64,000 nucleotides of DNA from Sarcomyxa edulis (GCA_009761415.1 QUOL01000004.1:620001-684000), one strand, 5' to 3'. Positions 11,443-22,610 are shown, numbered from the stretch's first letter. A program made the numbers and translations. The notes: a model not told the origin generated them from the sequence alone.

Positions 11443-14400
11443 ATGGAATTTCCTATGCTGGATCTGTGGTATCAATACCATGAACCTTTTATTGATGATT
11501 ATTCTCTATCTGACATTGCCCTCGGACTTTCCGAGTTTATCTTAACAGATTCTCGAGATACAGTTCCCGATCTCGAAGATCGCACAATTTCTCTACACCC
11601 TCTTCTGCTTGAAGAGGTGGAAATTGTTCTCGACTCTTTTCAAGATCTATTGGACGACATCGGTCTCCTGCAATCCAGGCAGCAGTGTTTTATTATCGAC
11701 CCAGAACTTATCACTTCATCGGTCTTCCGCTGTGCGAGCAGTTTTGAAGCTATCGAATCAGCCTGGGACACCTTCTCGCGACGCATCTACATGGCTCACC
11801 ATTGGTTCAGACTTCGCTGCTTCCACCTTCCCAGCCTCACCGAGGAAGATCTGATCTGGCGCGAAGTTCAGCGCCTTCAAATCGAACGAGATTCACGGGT
11901 CAACGTGAGGGGAACCAACGCACCCATGGATAGCCTGGCTGCGTCCTCTCATAGACATGCTTCTCCTGCTACGGATTGCCTGGCAGCGAAAGCACCGGAA
12001 TTGGACTTTGGTTTGGCGCCGAATCGAGTGTTGTCATCATTTCTTTCTCCGTCGACATTCTTCCCGAACTCCTCGAATCAACGCACCTCAGACCTTGATG
12101 CTCTATACCTCGACTTCGATCCCTCGTACACCGAGTGCTACGTTGACTCGCCGACCGTAAACTCAAACACGCTACAATTGTCGTTATTGACATTCGAAGT
12201 TCCGGGCCAACTCGACGTGTTGGAATTCCTAGACGAAGTAGAATTGGACTGGAGCAGCGGTTTTACAGAGGAGCGCGTAGTTGAACTTGGAAAGGACGAG
12301 GCTCGCCAGAATGTTGGGGACATGGTGAGTGACAGTTTGGCAGTACGTTCTGCTGAAAGGTCTCCAGAACTACCCCGGTTCGGGAGAATCGTGTCTATGT
12401 CACCGCTGTCGCCCCTACTTGTGCTTGGGCCGTCCTCGAAAGGGCCGTCTTCCTGCAATTTCACAACATCGGACATCTTCCCATCAAGGACACTATCTCC
12501 TTCGACCTATCTACTTACCGTTGCTCAGTCGTCATGTCCTCCAGAAATTGCAATCAATATAACAGCCTTCCCAACTGTTGGAATCGGGTCTGCTATACGA
12601 GTTGGGGATCAGCACCTAAGGATTAACCTGGGTGTCCCTGCTTGTGGACGCGCCGTACTAGACACGGATGAACCGGTCAGGTACGGCACCGAGTCTTCAG
12701 CAGAACAGTGGAACACGTTGGCCGAGGAGTTTCCAACCGCTCAGCCAGAACACAACTCCTTCTCAATTATCGAGCTCAATGAGTTGCGCGACGACGAATT
12801 TTTGCCGATCTACGCTTTAGGAGATGCAAGTTTGGATGTACCAGCAGAACGGGATTCGGTTTGCCATCTAGTCTGCAATCGTCAACCGTCTTTATTGTAT
12901 TCAAGATCAAATCTGTCGAATACGTCACTGAAATCACTCTTACCTCGACATACATCATCCTGGCGCAATCGAGATGATCTGGATTCATTGGCATCTCCTA
13001 GCAGCAGTGGAACGAAGAGATTCGGAGACAATGCTGGAATAGCGGGCCTTGATGTCACTGGCAGTGGTGAGGATACCGGGGTAAGTAATCCTGTTCGGAC
13101 TGATTCCATTGCCAAGATCGTTCCTGCATCGCCATCGTCTCTTGTACTAGAGATTAGATGTTCTTCGAGTGCCTTGCTGGCCTATCCGTTTGTTTCTAAA
13201 CGAGCGGCATTGTCCTTATTGCTGATCTCAAATGGTACTCCAAACTCGACTTCCTCAACGTCCGCCTCTCGAGCTCTTACAGTGCGCGACGCGTTTTCGA
13301 ACGAAACGCTAGAATTCAGAGACGATAGTAGAGTAACAGGGCTTCGTGTTTGTGGGGAAGGGATGTCAGCAAGTATACAACCGTCCTACGACTCTGCCAC
13401 TTTCCAGCTTGCATGGTCAGTTGGATCTACGTCTCTACAATCCACTTCTCCTCTCGGAATCTCTCAAAACATTCCGTCGTCATCGCGTGAAGCCTCGAAT
13501 CAGTCGAATACGTTAGGACTTCTTGACGACTCGGAGATTCAATCGGAAGTGGAGTCATCCTTGCAACCCACCTCGTCGCTAGTGTCAATCCAGGCTTCTC
13601 CAAGAGAACCGTCTCCTCTGATCCCTTCACTCTTCCTAGTACCTCCAAACAATTATAGACAGTCGCCGAAGGTCCGAATCCAGCCATACCAGCCAGACTT
13701 CCAGGATCTCGAATGGAGCTCGAGTCCGAGTGGGAGCGATAGGATGGGCAATGTTGAAGTATTAGGGTCTGGTGTTGGTGGTGAAGACAACGCGGTGCGT
13801 ATACCTTCGTCTCACGATGCTTTGTCGAGCAAGGCCGTCGGATCCGTTCAAGCTCTGCCGTCTGTCCACGTCCGCACTTCACGTTCAGTTCTCAGGGCCT
13901 CTCGTCCACCTCTACTCGATCCAGGACCTTCCCGCCACGTACCACCTTCATTAACCGTGGTCGATCTCTCTGCGCGACCGTCAGCCAATCAGGAATGCTC
14001 TGAAGCGTACAGTCCCATTGGTGTGCAGGGCCAGCACGTATTTGTCCCTTTAGATAAACAATCGAGACTCAAACCTCGTTCTCTGACACTCGGGTCTTCA
14101 CAGCGAGCAGGACAGCATTCAAGGATTAACCTGCTTGCCCCTGCTCGTGGACACGCTGTGCTGGACACGGATAAACCGGTCTGGTATGGCACCGAGCTTT
14201 CAACGCACCCAAGGATCAATGTCGATATTCCTACTCGTAGTTCGGTTGTACTTAGTACGAACAAACTCAAAATTGACGAGGGTTTTTCGATACCGTTACA
14301 GCGAGCGCTACGCGCTAAGACCTTCAACGAGATTTGTTTGGACGGGGTGATCAAACCGATGATCGATCCAGATCTCCCTTCGCCTCGACGTTGCATATGC

Positions 14401-17400
14401 CATCATCTCGGACGGAATCCTGACTCGAACGCTAACGGAGTAGAGGCAGGGATGGACTGGGAGGTGGTTGGAACAGGGGAGTCTGGTGTTGAGGGCGGAG
14501 GATATACATATTGTCGCTGTGTTCTCGATAGAGATCCGGTGAGTTCCAAGCTGTCTCCGATGCTTTCAGCGTCTATTATATTCCCTTGTGAACGAGTGTC
14601 GTCTCTCCACTCGAGGACTACTAGGTTCAGCTCGGCACCCTCAACCTCCGACTCACGAGCTCATGCAGTGCGCGACGCGTTTCCAAGCAAGACACCGGAT
14701 CTCGAAACGGCGTTTGACGCACCTTTCTTCTCAACCTCACCTCGGCCGCCTCTATTCAATCCTGGACCTAATCGATTTAATTTCCAATCTTTTCCTCTCG
14801 CTATTTCGTTCCTCGAGAGACTCACTGTTCAAGATAGTTCAGGAGATAGACATGATCCAGTAGGACGTACGGCTAGAGCAGACAGAAATGCGGAGATGTC
14901 TTCTCCGAACCTGGACCTAATCTTTTGTTCAGATTTCTCATACTCTCGGGTCACGGTGAGAGGATACAACGTGTTCATGGGTTGCCTGGGCCCGTCCTCT
15001 CGCGGACATGATTCGGGTGCCACGGATTGCCTGGCATGCGGATCACTGAGAGTCGACAACGAACAATCGCTGTCCTCCTCTCTACACCCACCGACTCCTC
15101 ACGCTCCATCCTATCATGACGAATTCCTCCCCTGGCCTTCGCCTTTCGATAATGCTGATAGCCAGCTAATGGTGGTACATGTGGATTATCAGTCAAGACA
15201 TGAGCCTCGTTGTTCTACGCCTGGGTCCTTACATCGAGCAGGGCAACTTTCAAGGATTGACCTGTCTGCCCCTGCCTGCAGACGTGCTGTACTGGACACG
15301 GATAAACCGGTTTGGTACGGCACCATGTATGTACCAACGAGGGACACAGAACAGGCTGCTGTGAGTCTTCTCAGCTTCCTGCTGCAGAAACCACTTCCCT
15401 TCGCTGCTCGTCAATTCTCAGGGTCCTTGAAACCTGAATGGACAGCCCGTCGATCCCTACCTTCTGTATCTATGTCGACGTCGTCTCCAAGTTCCTCGGA
15501 TCCTCTTGGGACGCGATCCTTCTCTCGCTGTCTCCCAACTCAAACAAACCGAAGCAGACCATTCCCAGTTCTTCTTTGGCCTTCGATCGATTTGATTTGT
15601 AGTGTGTCGTCGACCGAATCCTCAATATCAGGAAGTCATCTATCAGAATTATACGCACGCGCGACGCCTTATTCTTACGAATGTCCGTTCGCTCCCTTCC
15701 ATCTGGACGAACGTAGCATCTTGTCTTTGGACGCGTTCTTAGTAGCTAGCAGCATTTGGGATACAAATACGCTTAGTGGTTCCAGTGGAGATAGGATTAT
15801 AGAATGGAGCAAGGGACTAGACGGAGTTCAGGTCAGTGGAGACGGCACTTCACCCTGGAAATCTCGATATGCACCACCACCCAATCTCGGTCTCTTCACT
15901 TCGCTGGCTACATCCGGCGTCGTTTCCCTTCTAGTGTCTTCTTTCACCTCGGTCTTTTCCTCTGGGTTAAATTATGCAGACTCTCGAGTCATGGTGAGAG
16001 GAATCGACAAGCTCAAGGATTGCCTGGGCCTGTCCCTTCACGGAGATGTTTCGTGTGCTATGGATTGCCTGGCATTCGGAACACCGAAAGTCACCGCCGG
16101 CCAAGGAATATTTCCCTCTCCAGGAATGCGGATTAACAGTCTTACATATGCTGCACCACGTCAAGTCACTCTCCTTCCTCGATCTTCGCGTTTCCATTGT
16201 AACCCAGCAAACGCTCTTCAAATAACTTGCATCGAATCTAGTCTCTTCACTGATCGTTCGACTTGTCGCTCGCTGCAAGTTAGAGGACAAGTTAAATCAT
16301 TGTCACGAGTAGTCTCAACAGGGCATAAATCGGGCGTAGGGGGCGGTTCGGACATGGCGAATACAGCGAGGAATGGCAGTACCGACCGGGAACTCACGAG
16401 AGTCTTCAGTGAGTCGACGGACCCTACAGGTGGTATCTCAATATCGAGACAAAACCAAACGGCGCGCTCGAAAGCTTGTCGACCGCTAGCTTGGTGGGGG
16501 GCGTATGCAAGGGGATTCAACAACGCATCCAAAGAGGACCTTTTGATTCCGACCTTTGAGTCCACTTTCCCGCTCATCGCCCTCGAAATTCTTGAGTTTC
16601 CTCGCGCGTCATCGCTGAATGTTCCTCTTTTGAGAATGTCGTCAGCGTCAGGGATGCATGACATTGTGGATGGGCAGATCATAGTCCTGCGACTCGCGCC
16701 ATCCGTTGAACGTCACATACTCAAGTTCCTCTTCACAACTTCCCGAGTGTTGCTACTTGATCTCAACCTGGCTCCTCGTCTATTCATATCAATCTCTCTC
16801 TTACCATGTGGTGATACAACAAGTGTCGATGATGAACGCCACCTCCAGGGATCCGAATTGATAGTTCCTCGACTGTTTGCCTTGAATCCTGGACCACCTA
16901 CTTTTCCTTATGTATTCTCTCTCGGTCATTGTTCAGCTCCACCTCAACTTCCTTCGCTCGATCCCAGGCCGTCACCCACAGTTTTTCTCTCGATCCAAGT
17001 TTTTGAACCTAGACGAGAACATACTTCCCTTTCAACATCCCATCACATCGAATCGCTCAGGTTGGGACCAGAAGTGTCTTTCTTTACGCTAAACATGTCG
17101 CGTTCCTTGTTCTTAATCCACGGCATTTCCACACTTCAAGTGCTGATATCGTCGACAAACGTGATGGACTGGACAAACTTTGCGAACGGGGCAGAGTTGA
17201 AGTCAGGAATAGCTGGACGTAGGGGCCAGGGCGAGCATTGGTTGTCCGAGTCGACATGGTCTAACGTTCGGTTCAACGTTGCGCCGCCCCCCATCCCCGC
17301 TAGTCGATCAATCGAAAGCAACACGGTGCGAGAGTCGACTTCGACCTTGGAGCTTATCGCCTTATCTGGTCTCTTCAATACTGGGGGACGCTCGAACGCG

Positions 17401-17829
17401 TCAACATCGAACATGCATAACTCAATGACGCCGTCGAGGCCATCATCGCTCTGCTCACCACTTCAACGAATAATTTGGAGGCTCATCACTAGCTCAGACG
17501 GATACCCATCCCGTTCGATCTCATTGGCTGAGATTTTTGACAAGCTTTTGCAGTCGTCGGTCTACGGTCTATCCTCAACCACTCCCTTTCTCATTGTCAC
17601 AGCTTTGAACCCAACTTCTCTAGCCTCTGCATTGGGAGGAAAGGTTCTTGGATACCTGGGTGACACTCCCAACAAGGCTTCTCGGTCCCTCGATGCATTA
17701 TTGGGAGTGGGGGGCGCTACTACCCACTTTACATATCCTCCCTTCGAAATTTCTGGAACTTTTTTGCTGGGGGGCTACCCGGGTATAGGTACTACTACCC
17801 GAAGGAAGAGTAGGACCTTCTGGAGATGA
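11443..17829 (+). CDS. Giant single ORF of the RT-less LTR element, 2,128 aa, Gag-like N-terminus
   Basis: The frame is open for 2,128 codons from the first in-frame ATG after the primer-binding segment (the frame itself extends back into the LTR). Near residues 80-120 it reads FIIDPELITSSVFRC...FEAIESAW. This parallels YIVDPYDTFMSSLKGC...LEELSAAW in the gypsy Gag region, with the same order DP-x(9,10)-C-x(3)-[LF]-E-x-[LI]-x-[AS]-A-W. The rest is rich in Ser, Leu, Pro and Arg and contains degenerate repeats: AVLDTDEPVRYGT-type blocks three times, TVRDAF twice and DCLA-type blocks three times. I see no catalytic motif, zinc knuckle, signal peptide or membrane segment. A structural Gag-like role is inferred; alternatively it is an expanded repeat frame without a protein role. 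Confidence 0.65.
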   Translation: MEFPMLDLWYQYHEPFIDDYSLSDIALGLSEFILTDSRDTVPDLEDRTISLHPLLLEEVEIVLDSFQDLLDDIGLLQSRQQCFIIDPELITSSVFRCASSFEAIESAWDTFSRRIYMAHHWFRLRCFHLPSLTEEDLIWREVQRLQIERDSRVNVRGTNAPMDSLAASSHRHASPATDCLAAKAPELDFGLAPNRVLSSFLSPSTFFPNSSNQRTSDLDALYLDFDPSYTECYVDSPTVNSNTLQLSLLTFEVPGQLDVLEFLDEVELDWSSGFTEERVVELGKDEARQNVGDMVSDSLAVRSAERSPELPRFGRIVSMSPLSPLLVLGPSSKGPSSCNFTTSDIFPSRTLSPSTYLLTVAQSSCPPEIAINITAFPTVGIGSAIRVGDQHLRINLGVPACGRAVLDTDEPVRYGTESSAEQWNTLAEEFPTAQPEHNSFSIIELNELRDDEFLPIYALGDASLDVPAERDSVCHLVCNRQPSLLYSRSNLSNTSLKSLLPRHTSSWRNRDDLDSLASPSSSGTKRFGDNAGIAGLDVTGSGEDTGVSNPVRTDSIAKIVPASPSSLVLEIRCSSSALLAYPFVSKRAALSLLLISNGTPNSTSSTSASRALTVRDAFSNETLEFRDDSRVTGLRVCGEGMSASIQPSYDSATFQLAWSVGSTSLQSTSPLGISQNIPSSSREASNQSNTLGLLDDSEIQSEVESSLQPTSSLVSIQASPREPSPLIPSLFLVPPNNYRQSPKVRIQPYQPDFQDLEWSSSPSGSDRMGNVEVLGSGVGGEDNAVRIPSSHDALSSKAVGSVQALPSVHVRTSRSVLRASRPPLLDPGPSRHVPPSLTVVDLSARPSANQECSEAYSPIGVQGQHVFVPLDKQSRLKPRSLTLGSSQRAGQHSRINLLAPARGHAVLDTDKPVWYGTELSTHPRINVDIPTRSSVVLSTNKLKIDEGFSIPLQRALRAKTFNEICLDGVIKPMIDPDLPSPRRCICHHLGRNPDSNANGVEAGMDWEVVGTGESGVEGGGYTYCRCVLDRDPVSSKLSPMLSASIIFPCERVSSLHSRTTRFSSAPSTSDSRAHAVRDAFPSKTPDLETAFDAPFFSTSPRPPLFNPGPNRFNFQSFPLAISFLERLTVQDSSGDRHDPVGRTARADRNAEMSSPNLDLIFCSDFSYSRVTVRGYNVFMGCLGPSSRGHDSGATDCLACGSLRVDNEQSLSSSLHPPTPHAPSYHDEFLPWPSPFDNADSQLMVVHVDYQSRHEPRCSTPGSLHRAGQLSRIDLSAPACRRAVLDTDKPVWYGTMYVPTRDTEQAAVSLLSFLLQKPLPFAARQFSGSLKPEWTARRSLPSVSMSTSSPSSSDPLGTRSFSRCLPTQTNRSRPFPVLLWPSIDLICSVSSTESSISGSHLSELYARATPYSYECPFAPFHLDERSILSLDAFLVASSIWDTNTLSGSSGDRIIEWSKGLDGVQVSGDGTSPWKSRYAPPPNLGLFTSLATSGVVSLLVSSFTSVFSSGLNYADSRVMVRGIDKLKDCLGLSLHGDVSCAMDCLAFGTPKVTAGQGIFPSPGMRINSLTYAAPRQVTLLPRSSRFHCNPANALQITCIESSLFTDRSTCRSLQVRGQVKSLSRVVSTGHKSGVGGGSDMANTARNGSTDRELTRVFSESTDPTGGISISRQNQTARSKACRPLAWWGAYARGFNNASKEDLLIPTFESTFPLIALEILEFPRASSLNVPLLRMSSASGMHDIVDGQIIVLRLAPSVERHILKFLFTTSRVLLLDLNLAPRLFISISLLPCGDTTSVDDERHLQGSELIVPRLFALNPGPPTFPYVFSLGHCSAPPQLPSLDPRPSPTVFLSIQVFEPRREHTSLSTSHHIESLRLGPEVSFFTLNMSRSLFLIHGISTLQVLISSTNVMDWTNFANGAELKSGIAGRRGQGEHWLSESTWSNVRFNVAPPPIPASRSIESNTVRESTSTLELIALSGLFNTGGRSNASTSNMHNSMTPSRPSSLCSPLQRIIWRLITSSDGYPSRSISLAEIFDKLLQSSVYGLSSTTPFLIVTALNPTSLASALGGKVLGYLGDTPNKASRSLDALLGVGGATTHFTYPPFEISGTFLLGGYPGIGTTTRRKSRTFWR
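11921..11986 (+). promoter_or_regulatory. CGGATTGCC hairpin pair, copy 1 (7.7-kb element)
   Basis: The strong member is CTGCTA-CGGATTGCC-TGGCAG (11966-11986), a 6-bp stem with one G-U pair. A weak member with loop TGGATAGCC and a 3-bp stem lies at 11924-11938. Loop and closing A-T pair match hairpins in the gypsy element. Confidence 0.65.
14974..15036 (+). promoter_or_regulatory. CGGATTGCC hairpin pair, copy 2 (7.7-kb element)
   Basis: TGCCA-CGGATTGCC-TGGCA at 15018-15036 is a perfect 5-bp stem, extendable by a G-U pair. A weaker partner, loop TGGGTTGCC, lies at 14974-14990. Confidence 0.65.
16011..16074 (+). promoter_or_regulatory. CGGATTGCC hairpin pair, copy 3 (7.7-kb element)
   Basis: GCTCA-AGGATTGCC-TGGGC (16011-16029) and TGCTA-TGGATTGCC-TGGCA (16056-16074) both form 5-bp stems with one G-U pair. 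The stems differ from each other and from other copies, while the loop and the closing A-T are kept. Confidence 0.65.
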
Positions 17830-18147
17830 CAGTATATGCTTCTAGAACTTGGACTACACTAGGTTTACCTTGTTATAGGACAAGAAGCAGAAGGAGCGAA
17901 TACTGCTAGCGGAAGACAGGGATCTTGATATTGAACTATGCTCGTCTAGTGGAATATAGAGATCTCAGGCATAGACTGTGAAGTGGAAAGACGTGGACCA
18001 GAGGGAACCTTGGAACAATCTCAGTGCGAAATTTTAACTTTTTCTTCCTTTCTTTTTCTTTCATCCCATCCATACCATCCATTTTGACATTTTCATTGTG
18101 TTTTGTCTGTTCCGGAGCTACTTCTCTCGAAAGTTGGCTAGCAACTC

Positions 18148-18162
18148 AAGAGTGGGGGGCTT
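18148..18162 (+). promoter_or_regulatory. Polypurine tract of the 7.7-kb element
   Basis: AAGAGTGGGGGGCTT sits immediately before the 3' LTR. The gypsy element has AAGAGTGGGGGGGTT in the same position (25103-25089, minus). Such tracts prime plus-strand DNA synthesis. Confidence 0.85.
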
Positions 18163-18607
18163 TGTGACGGATACCCAGCTAGGGTTTACCTTACTTATAT
18201 ATACTCTTCAGTTCCTAGCCCTTGAATAGGGCATACCTATATTTTTCCTTTCTTTTCCCAAAGTGGTGGCATTGTTTACATTTGTTTAGATCACAAGCTG
18301 TAGATAGTGTGCCTTCGAGATCTTAGAATATCATCATCTTTACCATATCATTAAAACACCCCAATAAGCCTATAGCACCTCATCTTAATTGATAGAGTAT
18401 ACTAGTGGGCACGGGGCTATATTGATATTCATTCCACGTCTGCCAGGAGTCACTCGACACTGCCTGGCATCCGTGATCTTCTCATCTTCTCTTATCTGAT
18501 CGATCTCTGCCCACTTGGGCACACCATTACATTGCTCTACGACTCGCCAGCTCCATTGTACGATTAGGACCTATAAATATTTGTGGCCTCATCCCGAGAG
18601 CGCTACA
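18163..18607 (+). repeat. 3' LTR of the 7.7-kb element
   Basis: 445 bp, identical to 10932-11376 except for one base I noticed. It is followed by the duplicated target GAGGA. Confidence 0.95.
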
Positions 18608-18612
18608 GAGGA

Positions 18613-19784
18613 TGCCAGCATCCCCAGCCAAGGAATCGACAACTATACAACAACCTACTCTTATGCGACTCCTCAGACATAGCTAACTACAGAGATACTG
18701 GTGGCATCACCACAAACGACTTACTTTTCGAATGACCGGACACTGAAAGACACCAAGTACCCGCTACTTGACGGTTTCTCCCCGAAAGCGGCCTCTTCAT
18801 CCACTCACCAAACGCTAACCCGCCTTCGGTCACGTCTCAGAACGTTTCGGAATACTTGAAATCACACACGAACAACTTCTCCGAAGGAAATCTACCGCCA
18901 GAACCCAATTCCCTATCGTCGTTTCACCTGACCGAAGGCCCAATGTACTCGATCACCTCTCCGCAGCCCCCTAGATCCTTCGGACAGATCCCAAATCGTT
19001 TCAGCAGGTTCCCTTTCACCTCTAGAAGACCTCATCGAGAGATACTTCACCGACAAAACATTGCCACCAGTCGACACACCGCCAACGTGATGCTTGCTGC
19101 CCTGAGCTGTTCTTCCTATCAAATCGGACATATTCCCTTTACATTGTGATCTCAATTCACACCTTTCCATGCATCTGGACGCCTCGTTAAGACCTCCGTC
19201 CACCCTGACCAAGTGGTGCTACGGAATATTCTTCCCTCTGTGTTTATCACATGACACAGCACTTGTAAGCGAGGTATCGCCCGCTAACAAAGACACTACA
19301 GGTCTCCGCCTAGCAACCCACATCAAATTCACTCTTCTCGGACAACTTTGGCCGTCGCATCTTGGAAAAATCTATCGGAAGCTCCCCATCATCCTGCTCA
19401 CTCGGACATGTTTCATCCCTTCACAAATTCACCTTGCAACGCTTTCAGAGAACACCTCAGGCCCTAACCTTTCACACTGAGCGAGGTTCGGACACATCAA
19501 AACCAATACCGGATCTGTTTCATCATTGGAGATCTCGGGGACCTTGGGATGGCACTCGGGGTGAAGAATTAGGCAAGGACAGGGAAGGAATTCATATATA
19601 AAGTAGGATAGGACATGGAGAACGGTAGATAGAACCAGTGTGGACGAGAACCAGAGGAACATACCCGAATCGACCAACTACCCAGTCACTCTCTATAGGA
19701 ATTCTATCTCTTTCTCATACTTCTGAAACCGAGACAAGGAAACGATTACAGGAGTCGGTCAAACAAAGAGAAAAGGACTTGATT
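18613..19784. other. Gene-poor stretch, nothing identified
   Basis: Short frames in all phases with no domain, splice or codon pattern I can support. GGACACTGAAAGAC and CTCCGAA-rich words hint that it is older repeat debris. Confidence 0.4.
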
Positions 19785-20175
19785 CAGCCAGCAGTACCAC
19801 TCTCGGAACAAAGGAAGCTCTCCGAAATCAGTTCAGAGCTGTCCGAAACCCTCGAAGCTCTCCGAAATCAATTCAGAACTGTCCGAAACCTTCGATAGTT
19901 CTCCGAGGACGTTTTATAGCTATACAAAGCATCGGTCAGCTCACCGAGAGCTGTCCGAGGCCTTCGTAGGTTCTCCAAGAACGAACTTATAACTGTCCGA
20001 AGCCCTCGATAGCTCTCCAAAGACGTTTATAAGCTGTCCGAAGCATCGGTCAGCTCTCCGAAAGCTGTCCGAAGCATTCGCAGGTTTTTCGAGAACAAAC
20101 TTATAGCTGTCCGAAACCTCTAAACGGCTTACCGAGAACGAACCTACAAGTCCGAAGCTTTCCTTACACCTCATC
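19785..20175 (+). repeat. Degenerate minisatellite built on CTGTCCGAA / CTCTCCGAA
   Basis: More than ten variants of AGCTGTCCGAA(A/G)CCnTCG and AGnTCTCC(G/A)A occur with a variable period of about 30-40 bp. Larger units such as GCATCGGTCAGCTC recur near 19928 and 20042. No protein frame is shared by the units. Confidence 0.8.
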
Positions 20176-20967
20176 ATCTCATACCCACCTCGCCACTATT
20201 TTACGAACACATTATCCAAATACAAGTCACTGGGCATTAGGATTTCTCGCTACGTAAAATCCCCTCCAAGAAAACGTCACCTTACCCCCTAGAGGCGAAC
20301 AACAGTTAGGAGTCTAGCCCATCTACTCCTAGCGCCGCAGTCCTCATCACATCGCTGCCCTCCTTCACTCCAACGAATGCCCTACCAATGCATCCATCAG
20401 CAAACCGGAGTTTTGACCGTAGAAGCCCATAGCAAACATACAAAAATATAGTCAGCATAGACATCTGTAGATATCATAGAGATCCCGTAGAGATTTTATA
20501 GATAACATAGCAAACCTCTCAACTGCAAATGTTTACAGAGCTCTGTATAGAGTTGGGGGTTCCTATGGGCCCCTATCCCGAGTATTTCTGTCAATACACT
20601 AAGTATCTGTCCTATGTTTTTATTTTTAAGTTCATCATGCTCGCCGGGCGCTCTCACAAACATCACGTGTTCTTGCCAGCACATCAACGTGATCGACATC
20701 TTCTTCCACCTCTTTGCCCAATGTCAGACAAGTCTTGACAGTGTCGGCAGCCTACCAGCAGTAGTGCCCAAGCTGGGTTTCTTCTCCTGACCGGGTCTAT
20801 TCCAACTTCTTGATGTAGTCACATCACTCACCTCGAACTCCCACCTTCCATTTCCAGAACCACAACATCGGTAACCGCACAACCACCAGTGGGCGCCAAA
20901 ACCCAATGACATTGCATCTACTACGTACATCAACCATAAAAGCACGACCTGGAGAGCTAGTAATAGA
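20176..20967. other. Gene-free flank of the giant element
   Basis: No gene seen. 20440-20520 is rich in CATAGA/GTAGA words that resemble 59570-59750 on the far side of the element, possibly a dispersed short repeat. The last seven bases (TAATAGA, 20961-20967) are the target duplication. Confidence 0.45.
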
Positions 20968-22217
20968 CACTTCAGTCAACCCCCCCCTCCCAACCTCTTA
21001 GGTTGACAAAATTGACAGAATATATAATCTAAGAGGTATGAGTGCCCATGGGCACGTGGTCAATCCCAAGATATCTTGGGCTTCCCCAAAATTCCTATGG
21101 GACTGTCTGTGGGTGCGGGATCTTGGGAACGTCCCATCTTTGGGTATGTCCTAGAAGGCTTGCCCATGTCCCACTTACCCATGGGACAGCCCATGGCTGC
21201 TGGGCTTCCCCAGAATGTCACAGGGTGTCTGGGGTCACTTTTCCATTTTTTTTCTGGCATTTGCGCTTAGCACCAGGTATCACTATTATGGTTCATTAGC
21301 ATCAGAGAGTAGTGCAGTACAAGGCCTGTCATCGTAAATCTTATGCAAGGTGTTCATAGCAGGTATAATATAAGGGGGACGGGTAGGCATCACAGGAGGA
21401 GTGCTTACCTCTCCATTGATGTCAAAATCCAGATCCAACTGATATTAGTTGTGGTCCCCAACCTCTGTCATGTCATTGCAGATAGGGAAATTGGTGGAGG
21501 AAGCAGAAGAGGTGAAGGATTGCTTCAGAGTGGTTATGGGCCAAAGACAGGGCCGACAAAGGTGAATGGGCATGTACAAGGGAGCACGGTGTGATCTAGA
21601 GATAGTGCTGTTCAGGCTGGTGTAGTTGTTATTGTGATTGGTGTTAGCGTTGGTGTTGTTGGTGTGGAGGATGGTATTGGAAACAGATACGGCTAGACTG
21701 GGCGTTGGAGAGACAGTGTTGTTGGAGAGGGGCTGACAACAACGATTGGCAAGTTTACCAGAAGATTGGAAGGTGAGAGATGGTGCTGCTCGCAAGGGTT
21801 TGGAGGTGGAAAAGATTATCGAGCTGATTGAGAGAGCCACTGCCTGTGAGTATTATTGTCTGAGTGTAGACAGAAAGGGATCGATGACAACTATGGTTTT
21901 GTCGTCTCCATACGGATGAATTAAAAACACTCCTATGTACACTCATTGCTGTTGTTGTGGCTAAAGACTTGATTGATTTTGCCTGCTAACGACTTTGTGT
22001 GTCCTTATTAGGTGTTGGGCAATGATCAAAGATTTGTCAGAGATCTCTGTTGACGGCTCTGCGTGTGTTGTGTGAGGAGAGTGATGACCTGCTGGTGGTA
22101 ATACTGCTGAGTTGGACTTTGGGATAACTCGCTGTTGTTGACGCAGGCCAAGTAAATGACTACCTCTATGATTCAAGCTCTCAACATGGCTTATTATACC
22201 TTCATTCAACATGTCTT
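20968..22217 (-). repeat. Left terminal inverted repeat of the giant element
   Basis: Inverse of 57762-58912. It contains the outer CACTTCAG terminus, the pair CCTCTTAGGTT / AATCTAAGAGG (about 21000-21040) and short palindromes (GCCCATGGGC, CCCAAGATATCTTGGG, CCCATGGG) from 21045 to 21230. Inward, both copies carry a decayed frame described at 57771. Confidence 0.92.
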
Positions 22218-22580
22218 GTGTGTATTGTTTGGGACCTCCCAGCCAATGATTGGGACATTCCCAATGATCAATGGGATGTCCCAGCCAACGATGGGACGTC
22301 CCAAGGATTTACGGGATGTTCCCCAGAACTCCGTGGGACGTCCTGGCTGTAGAGATGGGAACTCCCAGATCATCTTTGGGAGGTCCCAGACAGGCAAATG
22401 GGACATGATGCTGGTGTGGGACCTTCCCATGTCAGATGGGGATATCCCACATATACCATGGATGCTCCCATGACATAAGTAGTATTCAATCAGGGAATTG
22501 GGGAACATCCTACCAATGCCCAATATTAATTGATGGGAGCTCCCACAGTAATATGGATATTCCCTACACTTGATGGGAGT
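22218..22580. repeat. Array of TGGGAC-GTCCCA palindromes, left inner side
   Basis: About a dozen imperfect copies of TGGGAnnTCCCA, for example near 22236, 22258, 22282, 22300, 22340, 22365 and 22385, separated by 7-14 nt of unrelated sequence. Dense short palindromes next to a transposon end are typical of transposase-binding sites. Here it is an inference. Confidence 0.75.
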
Positions 22581-22610
22581 ACCCATCCATGTCTTGTGTC
22601 AGTCTTGTGG

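Larger units (their letters stand above)
10932..18607 (+). mobile_element. RT-less (non-autonomous) LTR retrotransposon, 7,676 bp, complete
   Basis: Two 445-bp LTRs (TGTGACGGAT...GAGCGCTACA) flank the interior, and GAGGA is duplicated at 10927-10931 and 18608-18612. I see one difference between the LTRs (C/T near 11299/18530), so the insertion is young. A primer-binding segment follows the 5' LTR and a polypurine tract precedes the 3' LTR. Both match those of the gypsy element at 24606-42206. The interior is one long plus-strand frame with no protease, RT, RNase H or integrase motif. It must therefore be mobilised in trans, most likely by that gypsy family. Confidence 0.93.
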
